From Nocardia brevicatena NBRC 12119 (lineage in GTDB: Bacteria; Actinomycetota; Actinomycetes; Mycobacteriales; Mycobacteriaceae), in the NCBI RefSeq assembly GCF_000308495.1, contig NZ_BAFU01000070.1, positions 1 to 64,000 of the forward strand: 64,000 nt of DNA, read 5' to 3'. Shown piece by piece: positions 1 to 7,557 of this stretch. Position numbers and translations under genes: made by a program. Every line of letters starts with the position of its first letter. The stretch's first letter is position 1. The notes below the pieces were generated by a model, which did no database searches, was not told the DNA's origin, and saw only the letters and a program-made list of their open reading frames with translations.

Positions 1-700
1 GCTGTGGGCTGTCGAAATCGAGCAGGTGGAAGGTGGATCCTCCGAGGGCGGTGCCTTCGGAGGCGGTGAACGGGATGATCCGGATCTCGATGGTGTCCGG
101 GTGGTCCTCGATCAGCGATACCAGGTGGCGGAGTTGCTCCTGGAGTACGTCAGGGCCGCCGGTTTCTTGCATAAGAGCGGCCTGGCTGAAGATTGCGGTG
201 ACGCGGAGCGGGTCGTCGCCGGTGAGCCGGGTCTGGCGTTGCATCCGGATCGAAACATGCTGGTCGACCTCGAACGGGCGGATCATGGTGGAGGCGCCGA
301 TGATGGTGCGCGCGTATCCCTCTGATTGCAGTAGCCCGGGGATGAGTAGGCAGTTGTAGCAGCGGATGGCGTGCGCGCCGTGTTCGAGGCCGTAGAGCCG
401 CTGCATCTCCGGTGTGATCAGCGCCGGGTATTTCGTCCACCAGCCACGGCCCTTGGTTGCGATCTCCCGGATCGCGACCAGCTCGTCCTGCTCATCGGAA
501 TCACAGCCATAGGTCCTGGCCAGCGACCGCAGTTTGTCCTCAGTGAGGATACGGGAGCCGTTGACCACCTGCGACCAGTAAGGCTGAGAGATCCCGACAG
601 CTTTGATCACCTCGGCGTCGTCGAGCTGGGACTCGCGGCGCAGCCGGCCGAGCCGGAGCTTGAGCTCCCACTTCGCAACCGTGGGCGATGTCCGTGCCAT
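1..700 (-). CDS. XRE/DUF5753-type helix-turn-helix regulator, 3' end cut by window edge
   Basis: The reverse strand reads from an ATG at 700 without a stop to the left edge. A GGGAGGA ribosome site lies 8 nt before this ATG and decides the start. Residues about 10-60 form a lambda-repressor-like HTH (sequence includes ISQPYWSQVVNGSR). The rest, with GWWTKYPALITPEMQRLYGLE and LLIPGLLQSEGYARTII, is the DUF5753 effector domain of the actinobacterial Scr1-type regulators. About 233 residues are visible and the usual length is 270-290, so only the tail is missing. Such proteins normally pair with a small DUF397 protein; none follows here inside the window. The divergent gene at 951 shares its promoter region, which carries iterated GCTGCAAT motifs. 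The family is clear; the target is unknown. Confidence 0.85.
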   Translation of the reverse strand, partial: MARTSPTVAKWELKLRLGRLRRESQLDDAEVIKAVGISQPYWSQVVNGSRILTEDKLRSLARTYGCDSDEQDELVAIREIATKGRGWWTKYPALITPEMQRLYGLEHGAHAIRCYNCLLIPGLLQSEGYARTIIGASTMIRPFEVDQHVSIRMQRQTRLTGDDPLRVTAIFSQAALMQETGGPDVLQEQLRHLVSLIEDHPDTIEIRIIPFTASEGTALGGSTFHLLDFDSPQ

Positions 701-778
701 ATCCCAATCCTCCCTTATCGACGTCGTGGACCGTCGTCCGATGCCGCTTCTTCTCCTGTCACCGATGCTACGCGACTT

Positions 779-820
779 GCTGCAATATTTTTGAACCTTG
801 ACGCTGCAATTATTGCTGCA
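779..820. promoter_or_regulatory. Divergent promoter region with repeated GCTGCAAT elements
   Basis: Between the divergent genes at 700 and 951 the 8-mer GCTGCAAT occurs at 779-786 and again at 803-810. The second copy is part of an 11-bp palindrome, GCAATTATTGC (806-816), and is followed by another TTGCTGCA. The spacing of the direct copies (24 bp) and the AT-rich spacer suit binding sites for the HTH protein encoded to the left. That it is an autoregulatory operator is inference. Confidence 0.4.
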
Positions 821-950
821 TAACCTTCCCTGTGTCGGTCGTCACCGGCCACCCGGCCCCAGCCGATCGGCAAATCCGCCGCGGAACGGTTCCGTGGCCC
901 AGGCAGGGGTGATGCCACATGAACCTCGCAACACAATGGGAGGCGCCGTA

Positions 951-1823
951 ATGTCCGCGATGTATGCGTACGTGCAACCCGGACTGATCGGCTCCTCGCC
1001 GCGCACCATCATCGAGGAACTGGAGGAGTCCGCCCACGCCTTGGGCGGCTCGATCTGGGGGCGGGTATACGCCCAGGAACCGTCTCCGGTCGGCGAACTG
1101 TGGGCACTGGTGACGGCATTCGACCACGCCCACGGCGGCACCATCGCCGCGGACCTGGAGCGCTTCGCCTCAGAGTCCGGCACCGATCTACACACACTCT
1201 TGACAGCTCCGCCGCCGACCTCCGCGCTGTGGGCACTGCTGGATGCCTTGACCCACCCCGACGCCGGATACCTGCTCATGCCCTCCCCGGAACACCTCGA
1301 CGGCCTCGGAGTCCCCAAAACTTTGATACAACGGCTGATTTCACGGTTGGCGCCGCACGTGCACGTGGTGCACCTCGATACTCGTCCCGCAGGCGGTCGC
1401 GGTGTCATCGTCGCAGTCGACGTACCCGCCGCCGCACTGGCACAGGACATCGTGTCCCTACGAGTCCGGCAGCGCCTGCAACGCGCCGGGCTCGCCGACA
1501 TCACCCCCATGGTCGACGCACTGCTCACGGAGATGGTCGCCGAGGCAATGTATGCCTCCGCACGCACTCCCGGCAACCCCGATCAGCTGCACATCGCCGT
1601 GCTGTGCCCACCGGAAAACACCACGGTCGTCATCGACGTGGTCGAGACCCGAGATCACTCGCAGGCCCCAATCGGTGACGGCCTCCAGCGGATCTGCATT
1701 CAGACGGGCGCCACCCCGCAGCGGTGGCGCAGCGACACCGGCGGCACCCTCACCCGCTGCCTGCTCGCCCTACCCGACACGCTGCAGCCCACCATGGTTC
1801 AGCCCACACAGCCTCGGCGGTGA
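951..1823 (+). CDS. Unknown protein with resolvase-like N-terminus and degenerate HATPase-like C-terminus
   Basis: This 290-residue protein starts at ATG 951, chosen because a perfect GGGAGG lies 7 nt upstream. Residues 1-65 (AMYAYVQPGLIGSS, then EELEESAHALGGSIWGRVY) resemble the fold pattern of a serine-resolvase N-terminal domain without an obvious catalytic serine. From about residue 190 the pattern PMVDALLTEMVAEAMYA, a beta strand, VVIDVVE and GDGLQRI follows the layout of anti-sigma-factor-type HATPase domains, but the Asn and glycine-rich box residues that bind ATP are degraded. Catalysis is therefore doubtful. It overlaps the next gene by GTGA, so translation is probably coupled. A regulatory or scaffold role is inference. 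Confidence 0.6.
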   Translation: MSAMYAYVQPGLIGSSPRTIIEELEESAHALGGSIWGRVYAQEPSPVGELWALVTAFDHAHGGTIAADLERFASESGTDLHTLLTAPPPTSALWALLDALTHPDAGYLLMPSPEHLDGLGVPKTLIQRLISRLAPHVHVVHLDTRPAGGRGVIVAVDVPAAALAQDIVSLRVRQRLQRAGLADITPMVDALLTEMVAEAMYASARTPGNPDQLHIAVLCPPENTTVVIDVVETRDHSQAPIGDGLQRICIQTGATPQRWRSDTGGTLTRCLLALPDTLQPTMVQPTQPRR

Positions 1824-2392
1824 TCGCGATGGGCCCTCACACAACGACAGCCCTGATCAGCAGCAGCGACGACTGTGCACCATTCCTGCCGCCGGAAGAG
1901 CTTATGGCAGCGGTCCAGGGGCATACCGAAACCCGTTCACCGATGGCAGTCCACGCCAAAGAGCTGGCCGCCCTCTACCAGAGATGGATCGACGCGCCAC
2001 CACACGAGACCCGGACCCTGCACACCCAGATCGGGCAGCGGATCAACGCCATCGACGCCTGGATCCACGGGCTACTGCCCCGGCCGCTGGGCGGTGTCAC
2101 CCCCGGCACCGACTCCATCGGCGGCGTCGTAGCCCGTGTCGCCGAAGCGTGGGCATGCGCGCACTGGACCCTGCACCACGACCTCGACGAGGTCGAGCGT
2201 CACCGCGCCTGGGACCACCTGGCCGAAATGCGGCAGGGCTACGCAGGACTGACCCGCCTCGTACTCAACGGCCTGATCATCCTCCCGAAATCCTGGCCCA
2301 GCCTCGGGTGGCCCGGCGTAACCACCCCTACCCAATCGACAACTTCCCGCGAATCAACTGCTGGCACCCTTTCCGGAGTAAAGAACATATGA
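1820..2392 (+). CDS. DUF4254-like protein
   Basis: The protein has 190 residues from GTG 1820, which overlaps the stop of the preceding gene; ATG 1829 is an alternative start. The segment IGQRINAIDAWIHGLLP followed by a helical half with AWDHLAEMRQGYAGLTRLV matches the layout of actinobacterial DUF4254 proteins, which have a conserved R-x-I-D helix and a C-terminal W-x-H-L-A helix. No enzymatic role is established for the family. It ends in an ATGA overlap with the next gene, so four genes from 951 to 3575 are likely one transcript. The last 25 residues are Ser/Thr-rich and look like a variable tail. Confidence 0.6.
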   Translation: MIAMGPHTTTALISSSDDCAPFLPPEELMAAVQGHTETRSPMAVHAKELAALYQRWIDAPPHETRTLHTQIGQRINAIDAWIHGLLPRPLGGVTPGTDSIGGVVARVAEAWACAHWTLHHDLDEVERHRAWDHLAEMRQGYAGLTRLVLNGLIILPKSWPSLGWPGVTTPTQSTTSRESTAGTLSGVKNI

Positions 2393-2844
2393 GCACCTCC
2401 GCGCTACCCACAGACCTCGCCACCTGCGTCGGGCTCTACCGCACCGAATACGGGATCAACGCCGAAGTCAGCGACCACGGACGCATCGTGGTGCACACCG
2501 GCGACGTCGGTTGCATCCGCCTGCCCGCTAGATTGGGCGAAGCCGTAGCAGATGAGCTGGCACGGAGGGGTCTTTCCACACCGGTTGTCGTTGATGACAA
2601 ATCCTCTTCGTGGCGGTTTCTCACGCAGCGCCCCACAGCCTCGCCGCTGTTCGATCCGCTGTTCCCCTACCACGCCAAGCAATCCGGCTACGGGGCCGAA
2701 ATCGCCCTGCCGACCCCGGGATATCCGGGTCGATGTTGGCGGATCGAGCCGACTGGCCCCCACAGGTTGGAGAGCGCGGTCGTAGTCGAGATCGCGTTGA
2801 AGCAGGCCGAGGCGATGACGAAATCCCCAGGGGTTATCCCGTGA
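2389..2844 (+). CDS. Conserved actinobacterial hypothetical protein
   Basis: This 151-residue protein starts at ATG 2389 with GGAG 10 nt upstream. It begins by describing a compact alpha/beta domain (GRIVVHTGDVGCIRLPARLG, then WRFLTQRP) and has a looser C-terminal half. The H-T-G-x-V-G-x-I/V-x-L/M-P pattern recurs in small proteins next to actinobacterial HTH regulators, but I do not recognise a named family with confidence. It is coupled on both sides (ATGA overlap before, GTGA overlap after), so it belongs functionally with the DUF4254 and phosphatase genes. Nothing in the sequence gives a catalytic role. Confidence 0.55.
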   Translation: MSTSALPTDLATCVGLYRTEYGINAEVSDHGRIVVHTGDVGCIRLPARLGEAVADELARRGLSTPVVVDDKSSSWRFLTQRPTASPLFDPLFPYHAKQSGYGAEIALPTPGYPGRCWRIEPTGPHRLESAVVVEIALKQAEAMTKSPGVIP

Positions 2845-3575
2845 CTACACGCCCACGCAGAGTCCGGTCACAGGCAGATTCTGCGACCGCGCGGATTCGG
2901 ACGGCCGGAGTCACAGAATGCGAGCGGCCACCAGTGGTGCGGCTGCTGATGGTCCGCCATGGCGAAGCGCACTGCAATGTGCGCGGTGTGGTGACCGGAG
3001 CCGAGGATTGTGACGGGCTCACTCCGCGCGGGCACCGGCAGGCCGCAGCAGTTGCTATGGCACTGGCCGTGGAGCAGCACAAGGTGGCGGCGGTCTACAG
3101 CTCGCCGGCGCTGCGGGCGACACAGACCGCCGAACCGATCGGCGAGGCTGTCGACGCACCAGTGGTCGATTCGCTGCCATGCCCAGCGTTCGGACCGACC
3201 CAGGGCTGGGCGAGGGAGGATATGCTGGCCAGCCTCGTTGACCCGGCGGAGCCAGCACTAGATAACCCGATCTCTGGGAGAGCCGAAACGTGGTCAGGCT
3301 GGGTGTACCGCGTCGGCGCGACTCTGGATGCTCTCGCCGACGAGCACTACGGCCAGACCGTGGTGCTCGTCGCCCATAGGGTGTCGGTCCAGGCCGCCGA
3401 GCAATGGTTCCACTCGGCCGCCCCCGGCGATGGTTTCTGTCTGCTCGCGGCAGATTTTGCCTCGATCACCGAATGGGAGCGCTGTTCGGTGGGGCACTCC
3501 GCGCATCAACGCTGGCTGTGGGCACGATCTCGCCACAACGATATCGCTCACCGGTTCTTCGAAGTCCAGTGGTGA
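2841..3575 (+). CDS. Histidine phosphatase (phosphoglycerate-mutase-like) family protein
   Basis: The 244-residue protein starts at GTG 2841 in a GTGA overlap. The catalytic RHGEA motif is at about residues 40-44, in VRLLMVRHGEAHCN, and the second catalytic histidine is in VVLVAHRVSVQAAE near residue 179. The segment VYSSPALRATQTAEPI is the usual phosphate-pocket region. The enzyme type transfers a phosphate through a phospho-histidine; the substrate cannot be read from sequence. The N-terminal 35 residues are a basic, low-complexity extension. It closes the coupled group 951-3575. Phosphatases of this type recur beside kinase and phosphotransferase genes such as those at 4.2-6.2 kb, which suggests a shared small-molecule pathway (inference). 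Confidence 0.85.
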   Translation: MTTRPRRVRSQADSATARIRTAGVTECERPPVVRLLMVRHGEAHCNVRGVVTGAEDCDGLTPRGHRQAAAVAMALAVEQHKVAAVYSSPALRATQTAEPIGEAVDAPVVDSLPCPAFGPTQGWAREDMLASLVDPAEPALDNPISGRAETWSGWVYRVGATLDALADEHYGQTVVLVAHRVSVQAAEQWFHSAAPGDGFCLLAADFASITEWERCSVGHSAHQRWLWARSRHNDIAHRFFEVQW

Positions 3576-3678
3576 GCATCGGCGACTTGCAAGGGATCGC
3601 GATGGTGTTGCACCCCGGCATAGGGCCTGACGCACACGCCACCCTGCCGGGTGGCTACTGCGGGCACACGCAACTGTC

Positions 3679-3844
3679 CCGCATGTCGCTATCGGTGGTG
3701 CGGACACAGACAGGGCCCTCTACGTGCAGGAACAGGACCAAGTCGCCCTGTATAAAATGGCAGCGGACCGGCTTCGCTGTAGCGTTGTCCACGGCCGACA
3801 CCGCCGATGCGATCAACCGCCGAATCAGGGAACTTGCAGAGTAG
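3679..3844 (+). pseudogene. Relic of a DUF5753 regulator C-terminus, frameshifted
   Basis: One frame reads GGADTDRALYVQEQDQVALY and continues KMAADRLR. A different frame then continues AVALSTADTADAINRRIREL and stops at 3844. Joined, they give the standard C-terminus of a DUF5753 regulator. The frame change lies near 3770, and no HTH domain remains upstream because the phosphatase gene ends at 3575. Its stop is followed by a ribosome site and the DUF397 start, which preserves the normal DUF5753-DUF397 gene order. It is a decayed remnant. Confidence 0.65.
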
Positions 3845-3852
3845 GAGTCACG

Positions 3853-4068
3853 GTGATCACCGGTAACCGCCTCGAATGGCGGAAATCCACCTTCAGCGGC
3901 AACGGCGAGAACTGCGTCGAGGTGGCGCCCTCCCACGGCTGGCGCACCTCCAGCTTCAGCGGTCGAGAACTGGGTTTCCCACAACACCAGCCGATCCAGA
4001 CTCGTCGCGAGCCACGGCAGCAGCAACGCGGTCGGCACTGTACCAAAACTGGCAGCCACCGCCGATAA
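3853..4068 (+). pseudogene. Truncated DUF397 gene
   Basis: GTG 3853 with GGAG 5 nt upstream opens a frame whose first 22 residues, ending WRKSTFSGNGENCVEVAP, are the DUF397 signature. Residues 24-32 (GWRTSSFSG) look like the start of a second DUF397 copy. After about position 3960 the frame loses similarity and ends in Arg/Gln-rich sequence at 4068. The normal domain (about 60 residues, with a conserved D-S-K-D and a C-terminal W-x-x-F) is not completed. The sequence suggests recombination between two DUF397 genes followed by loss of the 3' part. Positions 4069-4240 hold nothing I can identify. Confidence 0.6.
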
Positions 4069-4240
4069 CGGCCCCGCGAACCGGCCGCGCGTGTATTCCA
4101 CTGTGGCCTGACGCGATCGTCACACCCCGCGGCGAACCGCGTCAAGCGCCCCACCGCCACTCCCCTCCGGACAGGCATGCGCCACCAATCCACACGCGAG
4201 CGGCAGCCTCCCGGGGGCCGACCGCTGGGACGCGCAGTGG

Positions 4241-5179
4241 CTACCTCCAGCCCACTCGTCTCCGTAACCACGCGATCGCCGCGCGGCCGGCTTCGATTCG
4301 ATGTCGACGCAGAGCTGGCGACTGCGCCCCGGGGGACCGGTGGCTCTCCCGGGTCCAATATCCGGCCAGCGCGCACACCACGGCGGTGATCGCGGCGGGA
4401 TCGATGTCGCGGGTGAGGGGGTGCGACGCCAAGATCGGTTCGGCGTCGACCCCGTGTTGGGTCAATGCGGGGGCCAGGAACACCAGATCCACCCAGGCTG
4501 CGCCCACACACGGCCAGGACCAGTCGACCACCATGACCGTGCCGTCCGGGCGCAGCAGCATATTGTCCGCGCGGAGATCGGTATGCAACAGCGTCTCGCC
4601 CACCGCGGCAGCCTCCCATCGCGACTCGAGGATCGCCAGCCGATCCAGATTCCGGCGCGCCCAACCGTCCATGTCGCCGGGCGGGCCGTCCTCGGCGCAC
4701 GCCCGCCAGCTCGATAGTTTCGGGCGGTACTCGGTGGCCAGGGTCGGGGCCCCTGCCAGTGGGTTCGGGGTCAGCGTCCGTGTCAGGTCCTCGATCACAG
4801 CGAGAACCGCCGTTAGTTCCGCCGGCTGATCGAAGCGGGGATGTCTGCCTGCGATGTCGTCGAATACCAGGACGAGCCACCCGTCGGTCTCCAGGGTGAA
4901 CCGCAGTGCCGGGGCTGCGATCTGCGGTGGCAGTTGCGCCGCGGTTTCGGCCTCGACGCGGTATCGGTGGGCGAACCTTTCCTGGGTAGGGATGGCCTTG
5001 GCGAACACGGTGCGACCGTCGACCAAGACCAGCCGGGAAGCCATTCCGCGGCTGAACCCTCCCGGCTGGGTCGATGCCGAACGCACTCGTGCACCCAACC
5101 GTTCCTCGATCTCGGCGCGCACCGCCACCGGTACACCGCTCCACCGGATCCGGGACACCGGGGCTTCGATCTCGGTCAT
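4241..5179 (-). CDS. Aminoglycoside phosphotransferase (APH)-family kinase
   Basis: The 312-residue protein starts at ATG 5179, 4 nt after the stop of the upstream kinase gene, so the two are co-transcribed. The Brenner motif HTDLRADNMLL carries the catalytic Asp and the metal-ligand Asn, and VVDWSW supplies the second metal-binding Asp. FAKAIPTQ is the lysine-bearing N-lobe strand, and LVLVFDDIAGRHP is the hinge. The family phosphorylates hydroxyls of small molecules such as aminoglycosides, homoserine or choline; the substrate here is unknown. Its partners (P-loop kinase, histidine phosphatase) argue for metabolic rather than resistance use, but this is inference. Confidence 0.85.
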   Translation of the reverse strand: MTEIEAPVSRIRWSGVPVAVRAEIEERLGARVRSASTQPGGFSRGMASRLVLVDGRTVFAKAIPTQERFAHRYRVEAETAAQLPPQIAAPALRFTLETDGWLVLVFDDIAGRHPRFDQPAELTAVLAVIEDLTRTLTPNPLAGAPTLATEYRPKLSSWRACAEDGPPGDMDGWARRNLDRLAILESRWEAAAVGETLLHTDLRADNMLLRPDGTVMVVDWSWPCVGAAWVDLVFLAPALTQHGVDAEPILASHPLTRDIDPAAITAVVCALAGYWTRESHRSPGAQSPALRRHRIEAGRAAIAWLRRRVGWR

Positions 5180-5183
5180 TGGA

Positions 5184-6170
5184 TCATCGTGCAGCGTGCA
5201 GACCGGCCTCACCATCGAATTTCGTCTCTGGGGCTGGCGGGTCGGAGCCGACGGCAGATCCTTCGGGTTTGCCGCCGTCGGCCAGTTCGTGTTCGATGTC
5301 GTGGTAGATCCGGTCGACTATGGCATCAAGGGTCCAGGTGGCGTCGATGCGGGTCTCGTCGGCGAATGGCAGCGGCTGCCATCCGTGGTACCAGCCGGCC
5401 ATCTGCTCCGGTGGAATCGTCGCGGCTTGAGGCCGCCCGGCGTGCCGGATCAGGGTTTCAGCGAAGGTGAGATCGAAACTGTACAACAGGGCCCGGCGCG
5501 CCGAAGTGACGAGCCGTTCCAGCATGGGCCCGTAACGGTTGGCATCGAGGATGCCCTCCACGATCACCACCATCCCCCGAGTCAGACATGACCTGGCGAT
5601 CTGCTCGATGAGATCGATATTGAACCCCCCGGGCTCGTCGAACTCGCGGAGCATGTTGCGCCGCACGGTGTCCTGCGAGACCACTGCACAGCGGCTATGG
5701 TCGAAACGCCGCTGAACCGCCGCGGCAGTCGAGGACTTCCCCGACGCAGAATTCCCGCGGATCACCACCAGCACGCCCTCACCCCCAGAGTCCGCCCTAC
5801 CCTGGTAAGTGGTGGTCACGCCTGCCGTGTCGTTGACCAAGGTCACGTAGACCAGTTGCGGGATCCGCTGTATCAACTCCCGGTACAAGGTCTGAGCAAC
5901 GCGCTCGAAAGTCGTTCTGTGCTCGAACAACTCAGTCCAAATGGTGGCCGACAAGCGGCTCGCGTACTCGTCGAGAACCTCGTCGAGCGGATCGGTATCG
6001 ACAAACCGGCCATGAGCGTCGAGCTGGTCGTCCACGAACGAGAAACCCACCCGCATCGTGACCGAAGCCACTGTGATCGGCGCCAGCCCCTGAGCCTGCC
6101 GCACCGGTGAAGACAGTCCCTGCCTCACCTCGATGCGGCGGCTCATCTCCACGCTGAACACCCGAAACAC
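5184..6170 (-). CDS. Pterin-synthase-like domain fused to zeta-toxin-like P-loop kinase
   Basis: A single frame of 328 residues runs from GTG 6170 (an upstream ATG at 6245 would add 25 unconvincing residues). Residues 1-120 (FSVEMSRRIEV, then MRVGFSFVDDQLDAHGRFVDT and LIQRIPQLVYVTLVNDT) resemble the QueD/6-pyruvoyl-tetrahydropterin synthase fold, but the three zinc-binding histidines are not in place. From about residue 133 a complete kinase begins: Walker A GNSASGKSS, VVSQDTVRRNMLRE, VVIVEGIL and TFAETLIRHAGRPQ. This layout matches stand-alone AAA/zeta-like kinases. Between the halves a GGGGGTGAG ribosome-site-like run precedes GTG codons, so internal initiation of the kinase is possible. 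It may be a true fusion or the result of a lost stop codon. Confidence 0.7.
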   Translation of the reverse strand: MFRVFSVEMSRRIEVRQGLSSPVRQAQGLAPITVASVTMRVGFSFVDDQLDAHGRFVDTDPLDEVLDEYASRLSATIWTELFEHRTTFERVAQTLYRELIQRIPQLVYVTLVNDTAGVTTTYQGRADSGGEGVLVVIRGNSASGKSSTAAAVQRRFDHSRCAVVSQDTVRRNMLREFDEPGGFNIDLIEQIARSCLTRGMVVIVEGILDANRYGPMLERLVTSARRALLYSFDLTFAETLIRHAGRPQAATIPPEQMAGWYHGWQPLPFADETRIDATWTLDAIVDRIYHDIEHELADGGKPEGSAVGSDPPAPETKFDGEAGLHAAR

Positions 6171-6326
6171 CCTATCCAATGCTGAGCATCCCCACCGTGA
6201 ATTCGCCGTCTGCCCGACCCTGGAGGGCGCCAAGCGGAGCCCCACGGCCGCGACCCAATCGCGAATGTCTCGGCTGGCGCGTATGTCCGTTTGGATTTAG
6301 TCCTGTCGAGAGCGTCGCCGCGCGGC

Positions 6327-7229
6327 TTACCAGCGGCTACCGCGACCGGGCGGTCCGATGACGATGTCCCGGGGATCCTGCTCCATGGTGCAGATCTCGA
6401 AACTGCCGTCTCGATCGACCCGCCGGTCGATTTCCTCACCTTCCGAGCTGAAGTACAACTTCATCAGGTTTACTGATGTCGACCACTTCCACTGCGCCAT
6501 CTCTTCGACGATCACTTCAACTTGGCTACAATCCGCGCAGTCCTCGAAGTATGATTCGTCACCATTGACGTCATCGTAGGCTTCAGAGTGGGCTTCACAT
6601 GGTTCGAACTCGGTCCGGTATAGGTACCCCGGTGACCAGAGGTTCGCCGAAGGTGGCCAATCGAGTTCAATCCAATGCCCCGGTTCAAGGCCAAAGGCGT
6701 TGATCCAGCTCTCCATCGCAGCCTTCTTATCCGCGTCTGTCCACGAGACGTCAGGAGGGAGGGCGAGCTCCTCGATCAGATCGAGACCGTGATAATCCCA
6801 TGGGTCATCGACCCGTTCGGTTTCCAATCCAGCTGCTGCAGCCCGCTCCAGCCACGTCTGAGCGCTCCCGGCACCGGTGTATATCAGCTCGGGGTCAATC
6901 GGCGGAGTGATCTCGGAGACCAGATATGCCCATTTGTGCCGATGTTCGTGCACTGCCCGCACTGGGAGCCGAGCGACGATCTCACGCTCGATCACCTGGT
7001 CCTCCGCTGCCGCATACAATGCCAGCATATTCTGGACTGCCTCGACACCGTGTAGCGTTCCCGGGCGCCTATCCTCAACCAGCCGATCCCACTCCGCCCC
7101 TGCGATACGTTCCTGTTCCCGTTCCAGCTCTTGCACCCGGTCTCTCAACGACGCCGCGTCGTTGAGGTTCCGATCGTGGAGATACTTTTGTTGCACCGTC
7201 TGCAATGCGCGAAACAACCTATCGGACAA
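6327..7229 (-). CDS. Acidic hypothetical protein with N-terminal coiled coil
   Basis: I do not recognise this 300-residue protein. Residues 10-45 (heptad pattern in AASLRDRVQELEREQERIAG) predict a coiled coil. The middle is rich in Trp and acidic residues (SWTDADKKAAMESWINAFG, GHWIELDWPP). Near the C-terminus ESYFEDCADCSQVEVIV holds a CxxC, with another Cys in FEPCEAH, so a metal site is possible. Codon use fits a real gene but the GC content is clearly below the neighbours, which suggests recent transfer. It lies alone, upstream of the HsdR relic on the same strand, at the edge of the accessory region. Confidence 0.65.
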   Translation of the reverse strand: MSDRLFRALQTVQQKYLHDRNLNDAASLRDRVQELEREQERIAGAEWDRLVEDRRPGTLHGVEAVQNMLALYAAAEDQVIEREIVARLPVRAVHEHRHKWAYLVSEITPPIDPELIYTGAGSAQTWLERAAAAGLETERVDDPWDYHGLDLIEELALPPDVSWTDADKKAAMESWINAFGLEPGHWIELDWPPSANLWSPGYLYRTEFEPCEAHSEAYDDVNGDESYFEDCADCSQVEVIVEEMAQWKWSTSVNLMKLYFSSEGEEIDRRVDRDGSFEICTMEQDPRDIVIGPPGRGSRW

Positions 7230-7436
7230 CGGTTCCCCTTACTCGCCTCGCCCATTGTGGTTCAGCAACGATACAGGCCCTCCAGCGCCTGGGGTCTCAG
7301 CCTCCACGCCAGAACGTACTCCACCGGACACGTCGCGAGCACCGCCACCTCCGCTCGCGGCCACGAAAACCCTTCTTATCCCGCTCCCGGCAATCGGCGG
7401 CCGTCCGCCGCAAACTCATTCCTCCGCGTCAGGTGC

Positions 7437-7541
7437 CTATTCGTCTGCGAATGTGTCCAGCTGCTTGAGGACCTGGTCGATCGCCTCGCGCTCCTCCTCG
7501 GGAGGGTATCCGTGCTTCGCCAAGAGGCCACTGTGCCGCAC
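7437..7541 (-). pseudogene. Relic of an HsdR C-terminus (type I restriction)
   Basis: Reading leftwards, the frame ending at stop 7437-7439 gives GLLAKHGYPPEEEREAIDQV and then LKQLDTFADE. This is the typical last helix pair of many HsdR subunits (pattern L-x-x-x-x-Y-P-P-x-x-x-x-x-A-x-x-x-V-x-x-Q). No start codon and no upstream HsdR sequence remain. It is not the same sequence as the C-terminus of the intact HsdR at 15.0 kb, so it comes from a different restriction system. The call rests on about 28 residues. Confidence 0.45.
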
Positions 7542-7557
7542 GGCAGTCGATGAGCTG

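Noticed and set aside
1402-2388. Long upstream extension of the open frame that contains the gene at 2389
   Set aside because: The first 330 codons are antisense-like Arg/Pro/Ser-rich sequence over two well-supported genes; ribosome site and homology place the start at 2389.
3960-4101. Reverse-strand hydrophobic peptide with PLSAVAASFGTVPTALLLPW
   Set aside because: It could be a transporter fragment but has no recognisable motif and overlaps the DUF397 remnant; the evidence is too weak.
3825-5144. Long reverse frame over the phosphotransferase region
   Set aside because: It is a frame shadow, Arg/Gly/Pro-rich, without motifs; the APH frame has intact HTDLRADN and VVDW motifs.
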